Source: HGM04593 sp045644465 (GTDB lineage: Bacteria > Bacteroidota > Bacteroidia > Bacteroidales > Bacteroidaceae). From it: a DNA stretch of 15,293 nucleotides. Position 1 is the first letter of the stretch; every line of letters starts with the position of its first letter. Where the stretch lies: contig JAZRGV010000052.1 of assembly GCA_045644465.1 (NCBI GenBank), positions 1 through 15,293 of the forward strand. The letters run 5' to 3'. The notes under the pieces were generated by a model. That model saw nothing but the letters and a program-made list of their open reading frames with translations, did not search any database and had not been told where the DNA came from. The translations under genes were made by a program, and so were the position numbers. This document shows positions 1 through 7,057 of this stretch, in pieces.

Positions 1-690
1 TTTATCCTCTTGTCGTTGACACGTTCGTTCAGTACATCCTTGTATTTCTCGTACCATTCGTTAAATGCACCAATAAAACTTTCCTTGTCCATTCTAGTGA
101 TACTCTTGACTAAATCCAAAAGTTCGATAGAAGCTTCAAGGTCGGGGTCTTGTGTCAAGTATCTGCGTGTAATGAGTATCTGGTGGAATTGACACATTTG
201 GACGGGTATGGGATACAGGGCTTGTGCCAAACCACGTATACCGTCGATTACGGCTCCGTATATCTTGAATCCTTGAGATTTGAGCCAGGAGATGCCTTCT
301 ATATATTGAGCAATGGTTTCACTGCGGACATATTTATGCCACAATACTTTGTTGCGAAGAACATCCTTTATGACCATTAAGCCAAAGTTCCTACCCCAAT
401 ATGTAGTGTCAAGTTGTACTGTAACTTCCTTGTACTTTGCCACACTGTGTACAAAGCGCATTCCCTCCAAATCTCTGCGGATTGTCCTTTCAGATACGTT
501 GTACTTGGCAGAGAGTTGCACAAGGGTTTGTTTTCCCTCTACATAGTCGGTGATTACTTGCGACTTGTCACGTCTTTTACCGCCAATGAATTGCTTGTTG
601 CAATCTTTACATTTATACATTTGTCTTCGCCCTCTCAGGCCATTCTTGACCACATTGGAAGAGCCATAATAAAAGCATTTTTTTTAGCAT
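1..690 (-). CDS. IS256-type transposase, partial, N-terminal frameshift
   Basis: DDE transposase of the IS256/Mutator group (IS1249-like, with an N-terminal zinc ribbon), which would cut and join the ends of its own element. Read on the minus strand, the frame is open from 684 to the window edge. Residues seen, numbered from the ATG at 688-690 after correcting the frame: zinc ribbon 5-30 (CFYYG then CKDC), helix-turn-helix about 42-73, first catalytic Asp in LDTTYWG (D94, codon 408-410), second Asp in VIDG (D149), then CQFH (C166, H169), the C-x2-H signature of this family. The third acidic residue and the C-terminus lie outside. The ATG at 688-690 is out of frame with this reading by one base in an A8 run (T8 at 678-685 on plus), and the second zinc-ribbon Cys is Tyr. 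An in-frame ATG exists at 618-620 and would drop the first zinc knuckle. It may be a decaying copy, a slippage-dependent gene or a sequencing error. Confidence 0.8.
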
Positions 691-700
691 ATCAATGATA

Positions 701-714
701 ATCTTTGCAAAGAT
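701..714. repeat. Perfect 14-bp palindrome over the transposase -7 box
   Basis: ATCTTTGCAAAGAT is its own reverse complement. It overlaps the TATCTTTG box that reads toward the transposase (708-715, minus). On the plus strand it also gives AATCTTTG, one base short of the same box, pointing out of the element. It could be a binding site that shuts off transposase transcription, or chance symmetry of the promoter box; the sequence alone does not decide. Confidence 0.4.
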
Positions 715-736
715 ATGTAAATCAAATAATTACAAA
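708..736 (-). promoter_or_regulatory. Candidate promoter of the transposase
   Basis: On the minus strand TTTG (733-736) is followed after 17 bases by TATCTTTG (708-715), fitting the Bacteroidota pattern TTTG-N17-23-TAnnTTTG at -33 and -7. The ATG at 688-690 lies 17 bases past the -7 box, so the leader would be very short. Confidence 0.5.
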
Positions 737-810
737 GGTTTTATCCTACTTTTTGTCCACCCTGCCTCTTTTTTTGTGTTTATAAACCGGCTATTTTCAG
801 GTAATATATA

Positions 811-844
811 AAACAAATACACTTTCACGAAAGTGTATTTGTTT
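811..844 (-). terminator. Hairpin terminator after the sialidase gene
   Basis: AAACAAATACACTTTC (811-826) is exactly complementary to 829-844, giving a stem of about 15-16 bp with a tiny loop. It begins 16 bases after the sialidase stop. In the minus direction it is followed by TATATATT rather than a pure U tract, so termination may be partial. It also separates the sialidase unit from the insertion sequence. Confidence 0.7.
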
Positions 845-860
845 ATGAAAAGATGATTGA

Positions 861-2924
861 TTATTTGTCGCAATGCGGGCAATGTTCTATCCCCTCTGTA
901 TAAGTAGTGGCGTTAATCTTCTCCTTTATATTAATAGGTACATAAACCATGGAGTAGCCACCGGGCTCCTCTTCATAGAATAGTCCTATGGTTTCGCCGT
1001 CGGGTAGAATACACATCGAAGAATAGGCAGAGCCTCTGTCCGAAATTTCCACTTTTGTCCAGTTTTTTGATAGCTCTGTGGGAGTATATGTTGCTGGGTT
1101 ATTACTCAAAAGTCTGTAATAAACCGATACATTGCTGCGGCTGTTGCCTGTAGGAACCGATTGGAAAAGAATGTTTCCAATGCGTATTATTTCTCCATTA
1201 GTGTCGTTGCTGCCAAACTTAAGGTTGCCAACAACATCGGTTGAAACAGCATCGTCCCAGTGACCTTCGGCTTTCTCGAAGTTGCTGTAGTGGAAAACGT
1301 TGTAGTAACGTCCATAACCCTTGCGGCTGCTCAAAAGAACACTGCCGTCGGGCAACTCTTCACATTTAGGCTCGTTTCCGTATGGCGCAGGGCTGTCGTT
1401 GAAGTCGTTGCCAAGCTCACCAAGCAGGTTCCATGTCTCGCCAAAGTCGTCGGAGTAAAGTACGTAGTTGTGATGGCGGTAGCTACCTGTCTCTACTGCC
1501 CATACGGCGCAATATATACGGTAGTACTCTCCAACCTTTATCATGCTGCTCTGTGCCATACGTCCGGCACCGATGAACATTGAACCAACATGAGCCTTGC
1601 CGCTTTTGTCTTTGAACAATGGGTATATGTCGTATGTAACCTCTTCGGGCTGTGTGGCAACCCATTCTTGTGTCTCTTCGTTGAACTTTATGCGCAGGCG
1701 TGCCATGCGGTTGGGATTCTCGGGGTTTTCGGCTGTTCCGGCACCGTAGTTTCCATGCCAACATAATCGGTTGCCGCATACACTCATTACAAGTATCTCG
1801 TTATTTTCGCGGTCGGCAACAACTGCCGGGTCGCCGAAGCCTGTGAGCCATGTCTCTTTTGCGGCTTTGCCAACACCGTCTGCTATTGTAACAGGTTCAG
1901 TCCATGAGTGGCCGTCCCATTCGTTGCCGGCTTTTGTGCTATGGCGCATTACAAGGTCAACCTCGCCGAAACCAATGTCGTTGCCACATGGACGGTAATC
2001 GTTGATTGCGAATACGTAGCCGTTGGCTGTGGTTACAATGGCTGGGATGCGGTAGGGTACGCCTTTTTCGTCGGGCGAGTAATATAGATATTGGTATTTG
2101 TTGTTCTTGTCAACCGAGATGTTTATTGTTACTTCCATGCCTTTGGTCGGCAATGTGTGGTCGGTCATGCTCATTCCGCCGTTGATGTCCATCTTCCAAC
2201 CATGGCATACAAGCCCGGTAGCGATGCTGAATGTGGCATCTTTAGGCAGGTAACATGTGGTGCCCTTGGGTAGGTTGTTCTTGTCGAGAAGGGTGTTGCT
2301 GGTGTTGCCGTCGATGGTTATTGCTATGTTGCCAATCTTGTAGTTGGTGTCGAAACCTCCCTGCAGCTGTGCATTGTATTTGAGTTTCAATGGCTTGCTC
2401 ATGTCAAGAATCTTGATGTTCCAATGGCCGCCTGCATCTTCGCCGGAATAGAGCTTGATGTCTCTGCCTGCACCACCGAACATGTTGAAACTCATCTCCG
2501 GGTTCTCTTTGGGTGAGATGGTGTAGCTGTTGTCGGCTTGCTTGGTGAGAATGAGTGTTGTTGCCTCTGTGGCTTTTTCCATCGTGGCTTTGGCTTCGTT
2601 GCCTGTACCATCGAGTTTTAGGGCATATTTCTTTCCACTGTTGTAGTTGTACATCTTAAATCCGTCGGCATTGCCTACAAGATACCATATATCATCGGTG
2701 GTATATGATGCTGCCCCGCTTTTTACCGGCATTCCGGAAACTTTATCTGCATTGTTGAATTTTATAGAAAAGCCTTTATCTCTGTTGTTTATTATTTGAA
2801 CGGGTATCCCTTTCTTGAACGAAGTTGAGAAAAATGCTTCTGTGCTCTCCGTCTGTCCCCATGCGTTTGATGTTGCACCAAGTAGTAAGGCACACAGCAG
2901 TGAAAAGAATTTGATTTTTTTCAT
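861..2924 (-). CDS. nanH: Secreted exo-alpha-sialidase, GH33
   Basis: Sialidase (neuraminidase) that removes terminal sialic acids from host glycans, acting outside the cytoplasm. Of 687 residues, 1-24 form a Sec signal peptide (basic MKKIK, hydrophobic core, AWG-Q cleavage). Residues about 70-175 resemble a ricin-like beta-trefoil; 176-285 is a beta-rich linker domain of unknown kind; the six-bladed propeller follows. Family residues visible: R292 in YRIPAI, R311 and D316 in the DYRP...NDIG stretch, D365 in GDPAVV, a clear Asp box SDDFGETW (491-498), a degenerate one near 333-342, E518 in NEPK, R534 in SSR, R596 in NSRSN, Tyr nucleophile Y634 in SAYSS, and E651. All three arginines of the triad and the Tyr/Glu pair appear present, so it is probably active. 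The C-terminus ends HCPHCDK, an odd Cys-x2-Cys tail; no T9SS sorting domain is seen. No sialic acid uptake or catabolism genes are in the window. Hydrolytic versus intramolecular trans-sialidase activity cannot be told. Confidence 0.93.
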   Translation of the reverse strand: MKKIKFFSLLCALLLGATSNAWGQTESTEAFFSTSFKKGIPVQIINNRDKGFSIKFNNADKVSGMPVKSGAASYTTDDIWYLVGNADGFKMYNYNSGKKYALKLDGTGNEAKATMEKATEATTLILTKQADNSYTISPKENPEMSFNMFGGAGRDIKLYSGEDAGGHWNIKILDMSKPLKLKYNAQLQGGFDTNYKIGNIAITIDGNTSNTLLDKNNLPKGTTCYLPKDATFSIATGLVCHGWKMDINGGMSMTDHTLPTKGMEVTINISVDKNNKYQYLYYSPDEKGVPYRIPAIVTTANGYVFAINDYRPCGNDIGFGEVDLVMRHSTKAGNEWDGHSWTEPVTIADGVGKAAKETWLTGFGDPAVVADRENNEILVMSVCGNRLCWHGNYGAGTAENPENPNRMARLRIKFNEETQEWVATQPEEVTYDIYPLFKDKSGKAHVGSMFIGAGRMAQSSMIKVGEYYRIYCAVWAVETGSYRHHNYVLYSDDFGETWNLLGELGNDFNDSPAPYGNEPKCEELPDGSVLLSSRKGYGRYYNVFHYSNFEKAEGHWDDAVSTDVVGNLKFGSNDTNGEIIRIGNILFQSVPTGNSRSNVSVYYRLLSNNPATYTPTELSKNWTKVEISDRGSAYSSMCILPDGETIGLFYEEEPGGYSMVYVPINIKEKINATTYTEGIEHCPHCDK

Positions 2925-2952
2925 ATTATTGTACTGTTTTTGTTCTTTTGTG

Positions 2953-2984
2953 CGAAGATACTCAAATAATAGTTAAGGAGCAAA
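2953..2984 (-). promoter_or_regulatory. Promoter of the sialidase gene
   Basis: On the minus strand TTTG (2981-2984) and TATCTTCG (2953-2960) are separated by exactly 20 bases, a near-perfect Bacteroidota -33/-7 pair. The sialidase ATG follows 28 bases after the -7 box. Confidence 0.75.
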
Positions 2985-3005
2985 TAACCTTTTCTTGTTT
3001 GTTGG

Positions 3006-3037
3006 CTTGCATTTCCTTTATCTTTTTTCTATCTTCG
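3006..3037 (+). promoter_or_regulatory. Promoter of rpe-comEC
   Basis: TATCTTCG (3030-3037) lies 20 bases before the rpe ATG. The best -33 match at 20-base spacing is CTTG (3006-3009), one mismatch from TTTG. It points away from the sialidase promoter; the two -7 boxes are 69 bases apart, so the transcripts diverge without overlapping. Confidence 0.65.
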
Positions 3038-3057
3038 CGCTAATAAATTCAGAAAAT

Positions 3058-3708
3058 ATGGCGCAGATAGTATCACCATCGTTGTTGTCGGCTAATTTCG
3101 GCAACCTGCAAGACGATTTGAAAATGATTAATAACAGCGAGTGCGACTGGTTGCATATCGACATTATGGACGGTGTGTTTGTTCCTAACCTCTCTTTTGG
3201 CCCTCCTGTGCTCAAATATGTTGCGGAACTTTGTGAAAAACCGCTTGATGTCCATTTGATGGTTGTCAACCCAATGAACTATCTGTCTGCGGTCAAGGAT
3301 TTGAATGCGCGCATAATGAATATCCACTATGAGGCGTGTACTCACCTGCATCGCGCTGTAACGCAGATAAAGGATGCGGGGATGATGGCCGGTGTTACAC
3401 TGAATCCTTCAACGCCTGTGTGCTTGCTTAAGGATATAATCGAAGAGCTCGATCTTGTTCTTCTTATGAGCGTGAATCCCGGTTTTGGTGGTCAGAAATT
3501 TATCCCTCATACAGTGAATAAGGTGCGTGAGTTGCGTGAACTTATTGACTCTACCGGCTCTAAGGCTCTTATTGAGGTTGACGGTGGTGTGAATGTTGAG
3601 ACAGGTAAGCTGTTGGCCGAAGCCGGTTCCGATGCTCTAGTCGCCGGCAATGCCGTGTTCAAGGCTTCCGATCCGAATGCTGTAATATCGGCATTGCGTG
3701 CAATGTAA
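3058..3708 (+). CDS. rpe: Ribulose-phosphate 3-epimerase
   Basis: Interconverts ribulose 5-phosphate and xylulose 5-phosphate in the pentose phosphate pathway; cytosolic TIM barrel with a bound metal. The 216 residues match the usual length of about 215-225. Motifs in order: SPSLLSANF (6-14), HIDIMDG with H33 and catalytic D35, DVHLMV with H66, MSVNPGFGGQKF (127-138, phosphate and loop 6 region), and EVDGGV with the second catalytic Asp D175. The frame extends upstream to 2995, but I chose the ATG at 3058 because the extension runs through the -7 box and adds 21 residues (MFVGLHFLYL...) absent from the family, whereas MAQIVSPSLL is the normal beginning. The end overlaps or abuts comEC, so the two are probably cotranscribed. 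Confidence 0.97.
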   Translation: MAQIVSPSLLSANFGNLQDDLKMINNSECDWLHIDIMDGVFVPNLSFGPPVLKYVAELCEKPLDVHLMVVNPMNYLSAVKDLNARIMNIHYEACTHLHRAVTQIKDAGMMAGVTLNPSTPVCLLKDIIEELDLVLLMSVNPGFGGQKFIPHTVNKVRELRELIDSTGSKALIEVDGGVNVETGKLLAEAGSDALVAGNAVFKASDPNAVISALRAM

Positions 3709-5824
3709 TGTGGTAAATAAAAATATATTCCATAAAAATCCTCTGTTGAGGCTGGCAATACCGCTCATTGCGGGTATTGCCGTAGGTTGGGTGTGCAATA
3801 TCAGTCTATTGTGCATCCTGCTTGTTTTTATACCGTCGGTGTTGATGATCTCCTTCGGCGTTATGCGTTTCGCTCCCAAGTGGCTGTTTGGAATAGGGGC
3901 GATGATGCTGATGTTTGCCTTGGGCTTGTTTGTCGAGAACAGGCAGGCTGCAGAAAAAGCAGTGCAGTGGAGTGGTGAGAAAAACTATTATAAAGCCCAT
4001 CTTGTAGAGATGCCCGTTGTTCGTGGTACGAACGTGAAGGTGCTGGCCAAAGTTGTTGCCGACAGTGTGCCGACAGACGATGACGAGCGTTGTGAAGGGT
4101 TGGTGTATCTCTATTTTCAGCACACAGTTGATACAGAACTCTTGTCGGCAGGCGATATGGTTGCTTTTGAAGCAAAAATAATCCCACCTGAAAATCAGGG
4201 CAATCCGGCTGAATTTGATGTTGAGAATTATTACTATATAAAAGGAATTTCGGGAACTGTGTTCGTGCCTGAACGAAAGTGGCGATTGTTGCCCGAAAAG
4301 AGATACAGCCTGCCTGTATACGCCTTAAGAATTCGTGCTAAAGCTCTTGCGCAGTATGAGCAACTTGGGTTTGAAGAGGGTACGTTGGCATTGTTGTCGG
4401 CATTGACGTTGGGCGAGAAAAGGGATTTCCCAAAGGATTTGAAGGAGAGCTATTCAGTGGCCGGAGCAAGTCACATCCTTGCTTTGTCGGGGTTGCATTT
4501 GGGCGTTCTGTATATGTTGCTTGCTTTTATTGTTCCGATGCGTGGGCGTAAAATCCTTTATCGTCTTTTGCGCGAAACACTTATACTTGCGGTACTTTGG
4601 GCATTTGCCTTTGTGGCAGGTCTTTCACCATCGGTGCTACGTGCAGCAACCCTTTTTACCCTTATGTCAATGGGACGTCTGTTGGGATATGATGTGTCGT
4701 CGGTCAGCTCGCTCTCTTTTGCAGCGATAGTGATGTTGCTGTTCTCACCGCATCTGCTTTTCGATATCAGTTTCCAACTATCGTTTGCTGCAGTGTTGGC
4801 AATTTTGCTCCTTGCCCCTCCTTTGCAAAAGGCGATGAGAGTGTATGAGCATGGTGTCGTGTATGGCTATGTGGTCAATCTTTTTATTATATCCGTTGTG
4901 GCGCAAGTGGGCGTGATGCCCTTCGTGTGGTATTACTTCGGGGTGTTTCCTGTATATTTTCTTTTGACAAACCTGTTTGTTGTGCCACTCGCTTTTGTGG
5001 TGATAATGATGGTGGTTATGATGTGGCTTCTCGCACCTGTGCCGTTGTTGCAGAGTGGTGTGGCATGGCTACTTTCCAAAGCACTTGCGTTGATGAATAT
5101 GGGCGTAGATGCTGTCGCTTCGTTGCCAGGTGCATCGTCGCCTCTGCCACCGTTGGATGTATGGGGAGCTGTGGGTGTTGCCTTGTTTATGGTACTGCTA
5201 CTTTATGCGTTGTACACTCGCCGGAGATGGCTTGTTTTTGTGTCTTCGAGCGCACTATTGCTGCTTGTTGCTATATATGCATTTTTATGGAAAACAGCGA
5301 ACGAAGGTAACTACATGCTTATATATAACAACCGCAAGAATCCGTTGTTACACCTTGTGTTCGAGGGTGGCGAGAACTATCTTGTCTCTTCGGTTCCACA
5401 ACTTGATGCAGAATATGAATATGTCTCAAAACCTTTCTTGCAGCGCGAGGGATTAACAACTCCACGTTGGGTCGATTGGGAATACAACGATTCGCTTGTG
5501 CAGTATAACGAGGGGCTTTTCTCTTTTGAAGGCGTGAAAGTGAGGCTTCTCGACCATCCTCATTGGGTTGAGAACGAGTGTGTGGAGCCTGTTGATATTC
5601 TTGTGCTTTGTCGTGGCTTCCTGGGGCGCATAGATAGGCTCGTTAAGGTCTATCCGGCCAAATGTGTCGTAGTTGACGGCTCGTTGTACAAACGAAGCCG
5701 CGAAAGAATAAAACGTGAGTATTTGCGGTTGGGAATTGATGTGGTTGATATCTCGCAGACAGGTGCAATGAAGGTGGTTGTCAACGTCGGTGGTTTTGAA
5801 TTAATTCCAATGAGGAGTAAATAA
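3698..5824 (+). CDS. comEC: ComEC/Rec2-type DNA uptake channel protein
   Basis: Inner-membrane protein of the ComEC/Rec2 family, thought to carry single-stranded DNA into the cytoplasm during transformation. Numbering from the GTG at 3698 (708 residues): two membrane segments near 15-80, a DUF4131-like periplasmic region about 80-200 with the conserved NPAEFD...NYYYIKGISG stretch (169-186), then the Competence domain about 228-505 with many membrane segments and the motifs GASHILALSGLHLG (256-269), GLSPSVLRAA (308-317) and FDISFQLSF (355-363). After the last segment (about 511-530) comes a soluble tail of about 175 residues instead of the metallo-beta-lactamase domain found in ComEC of many other phyla; I see no HxHxDH motif. 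The start is uncertain: GTG 3698 overlaps the rpe stop by 11 bases, and GTG 3710 just after it (MVNKNIFHKN...) is at least as plausible. No in-frame ATG is near. Confidence 0.93.
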   Translation: MQCNVVNKNIFHKNPLLRLAIPLIAGIAVGWVCNISLLCILLVFIPSVLMISFGVMRFAPKWLFGIGAMMLMFALGLFVENRQAAEKAVQWSGEKNYYKAHLVEMPVVRGTNVKVLAKVVADSVPTDDDERCEGLVYLYFQHTVDTELLSAGDMVAFEAKIIPPENQGNPAEFDVENYYYIKGISGTVFVPERKWRLLPEKRYSLPVYALRIRAKALAQYEQLGFEEGTLALLSALTLGEKRDFPKDLKESYSVAGASHILALSGLHLGVLYMLLAFIVPMRGRKILYRLLRETLILAVLWAFAFVAGLSPSVLRAATLFTLMSMGRLLGYDVSSVSSLSFAAIVMLLFSPHLLFDISFQLSFAAVLAILLLAPPLQKAMRVYEHGVVYGYVVNLFIISVVAQVGVMPFVWYYFGVFPVYFLLTNLFVVPLAFVVIMMVVMMWLLAPVPLLQSGVAWLLSKALALMNMGVDAVASLPGASSPLPPLDVWGAVGVALFMVLLLYALYTRRRWLVFVSSSALLLLVAIYAFLWKTANEGNYMLIYNNRKNPLLHLVFEGGENYLVSSVPQLDAEYEYVSKPFLQREGLTTPRWVDWEYNDSLVQYNEGLFSFEGVKVRLLDHPHWVENECVEPVDILVLCRGFLGRIDRLVKVYPAKCVVVDGSLYKRSRERIKREYLRLGIDVVDISQTGAMKVVVNVGGFELIPMRSK

Positions 5825-5860
5825 TGAGGTAAAAAAGGCTTCTTTCTCCTTACTATTGTG

Positions 5861-5868
5861 TATCTTCG
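5861..5868 (+). promoter_or_regulatory. Promoter -7 box of the DHH phosphoesterase gene
   Basis: TATCTTCG followed by CA, 17 bases before the ATG at 5886. I see no good TTTG at -33, only T-rich sequence (5840-5848), so strength is unclear. The gene may also be read through from comEC, since no terminator lies in the 61-base gap. Confidence 0.55.
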
Positions 5869-5885
5869 CATATATTTTATGAAAT

Positions 5886-6923
5886 ATGATTGAAAAAATA
5901 ATATCACAGAGCAGTATTGATGCTGTTGAAAAGATAATCTCGGACAACGAGCGTTTTGTAATCTTGTCGCACAAGAACCCCGATGGCGATGCCTTAGGCT
6001 CTTCGTTGGCTCTTTATCACTACCTTAAGGGGCGCAGAAAGGATGTTTCGGTTGTGTTGCCGAATATCTTTCCCGATTTTCTTGCATGGATGCCTGCTGC
6101 AGATGGTGTACTCTTCTACGACAAGGATTGCGACAAGGCCGAAGATGTTATTGCTGCTGCCGATGCCTTCTTTTGTCTCGACTTCAATACTCTTGGCCGC
6201 ATAGGCGATGTGGGTGCAGCGGTTGCCTCAAGTGTAGCCCCAAAAGTTCTTGTCGATCATCATCTGTTTCCTTCCGATGAGTTTGTCGTAAAAATATCTT
6301 TCCCCGAGGCTTGTTCTACATCGGAGCTTGTGTATAGGCTGGTAACAATGCTGTCGGGCAAAACAGCTGTATCTTTTGATATGGCACAATGCATATATAC
6401 CGGAATGATGACCGACACCGGTGCTTTTGCCTATGCGTCGTCGCGAAAAGATATTTTCCTGATAGTAGCGGCATTGCTCGAGACCGGCATCGATAAAGAT
6501 ATCATATATCGTAAAGTTTTTTACAGTTCTTCTCTTACGCGTATGAGGCTGCAGGGCTATGTAATGTACAAGAAATTGAAAGTATATGCCAAGTATAATG
6601 CAGCACTTATTACACTCGATAATAGTGAACTGCAACGTTTTTATGCAGTTAAAGGTGATACCGAAGGCCTTGTAAATCAACCATTGCAGATTAAAGACAT
6701 ACGTTTCTCATGTTTCTTGCGCGAGGAGATGCCCGGTAAGATAAATGTTTCGCTCCGCAGTGTCGATGATTTTCCATGCAATGAGGTCGCGGCCGAATTT
6801 TTCAACGGTGGCGGGCACAAGAATGCGTCGGGTGGTGAACTGCATTGTTCAATGGCCGAGGCAGTGCGTCTGTTTAATGTAGCGCTTAAAAAGTATAAAA
6901 ACCAACTTACATGTGAGATGTAA
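5886..6923 (+). CDS. nrnA: DHH/DHHA1 phosphoesterase, NrnA-like
   Basis: Cytosolic phosphoesterase of the bifunctional oligoribonuclease/pAp phosphatase group, which degrades very short RNA (nanoRNA) to mononucleotides and dephosphorylates 3'-phosphoadenosine 5'-phosphate. Bacteroidota generally lack Orn, which fits this role. The 345 residues match the family (about 310-350). DHH domain: SHKNPDGDA (28-36; H29, D33, D35), FCLDFN with D99, VDHH (D124-H126), and MTDTGAFAY (175-183; D177). DHHA1 domain: FFNGGGHKNASGG (305-317), the substrate-binding GGGH loop. All metal ligands look intact. The family also contains c-di-AMP/pGpG-type (GdpP, PDE) enzymes and RecJ, but there are no membrane segments, PAS or GGDEF parts, and it is too short for RecJ, so NrnA is the best match. 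The exact substrate is inferred. Confidence 0.9.
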   Translation: MIEKIISQSSIDAVEKIISDNERFVILSHKNPDGDALGSSLALYHYLKGRRKDVSVVLPNIFPDFLAWMPAADGVLFYDKDCDKAEDVIAAADAFFCLDFNTLGRIGDVGAAVASSVAPKVLVDHHLFPSDEFVVKISFPEACSTSELVYRLVTMLSGKTAVSFDMAQCIYTGMMTDTGAFAYASSRKDIFLIVAALLETGIDKDIIYRKVFYSSSLTRMRLQGYVMYKKLKVYAKYNAALITLDNSELQRFYAVKGDTEGLVNQPLQIKDIRFSCFLREEMPGKINVSLRSVDDFPCNEVAAEFFNGGGHKNASGGELHCSMAEAVRLFNVALKKYKNQLTCEM

Positions 6924-6989
6924 TGCTCTAACGCTCCCTATTTTATATTTATTTTAATGATATAAAGATTTTTTTATCGTTGTTTTTTG

Positions 6990-6997
6990 TATCTTCG
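6990..6997 (+). promoter_or_regulatory. Promoter -7 box of the lipoprotein gene
   Basis: TATCTTCG followed by CG, with T-rich sequence upstream but no clean TTTG at -33. The leader to the ATG at 7058 would be about 50 bases and AT-rich. It probably drives the lipoprotein gene together with the phosphohexomutase gene. Confidence 0.55.
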
Positions 6998-7057
6998 CGA
7001 AAAATTGTAATTTTGAAAAATCTTGTTTAAAAAGCAGGAATGTGACTTCGAAACAGA

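Larger units (their letters stand above)
1..763 (-). mobile_element. Insertion sequence, IS256/Mutator type, partial
   Basis: This is the 5' part of an insertion sequence, recognised from its transposase gene (positions 1-690, minus). The other end lies left of the window, so the terminal inverted repeats cannot be paired and no target duplication can be checked. I place the outer end tentatively near 756-763, where the minus strand reads GGGTGGACAAAAAGTAGGAT upstream of the transposase promoter; this is a guess from position and from the change to AT-rich intergenic sequence further right. The element lies just beyond the terminator of the convergently placed sialidase unit, a permissive place for insertion. 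Confidence 0.6.

Noticed and set aside
675..690. Programmed -1 frameshift at A-AAA-AAA in the transposase start
   Set aside because: The heptamer is in phase, but a -1 shift leads to a third frame that stops soon after; reaching the transposase frame needs +1 or loss of one base, so an indel or transcript slippage fits better.
2995..3057. Upstream extension of rpe with a hydrophobic MFVGLHFLYL start
   Set aside because: It overlaps the rpe -7 box and adds residues not found in the enzyme family; the ATG at 3058 gives the normal N-terminus.
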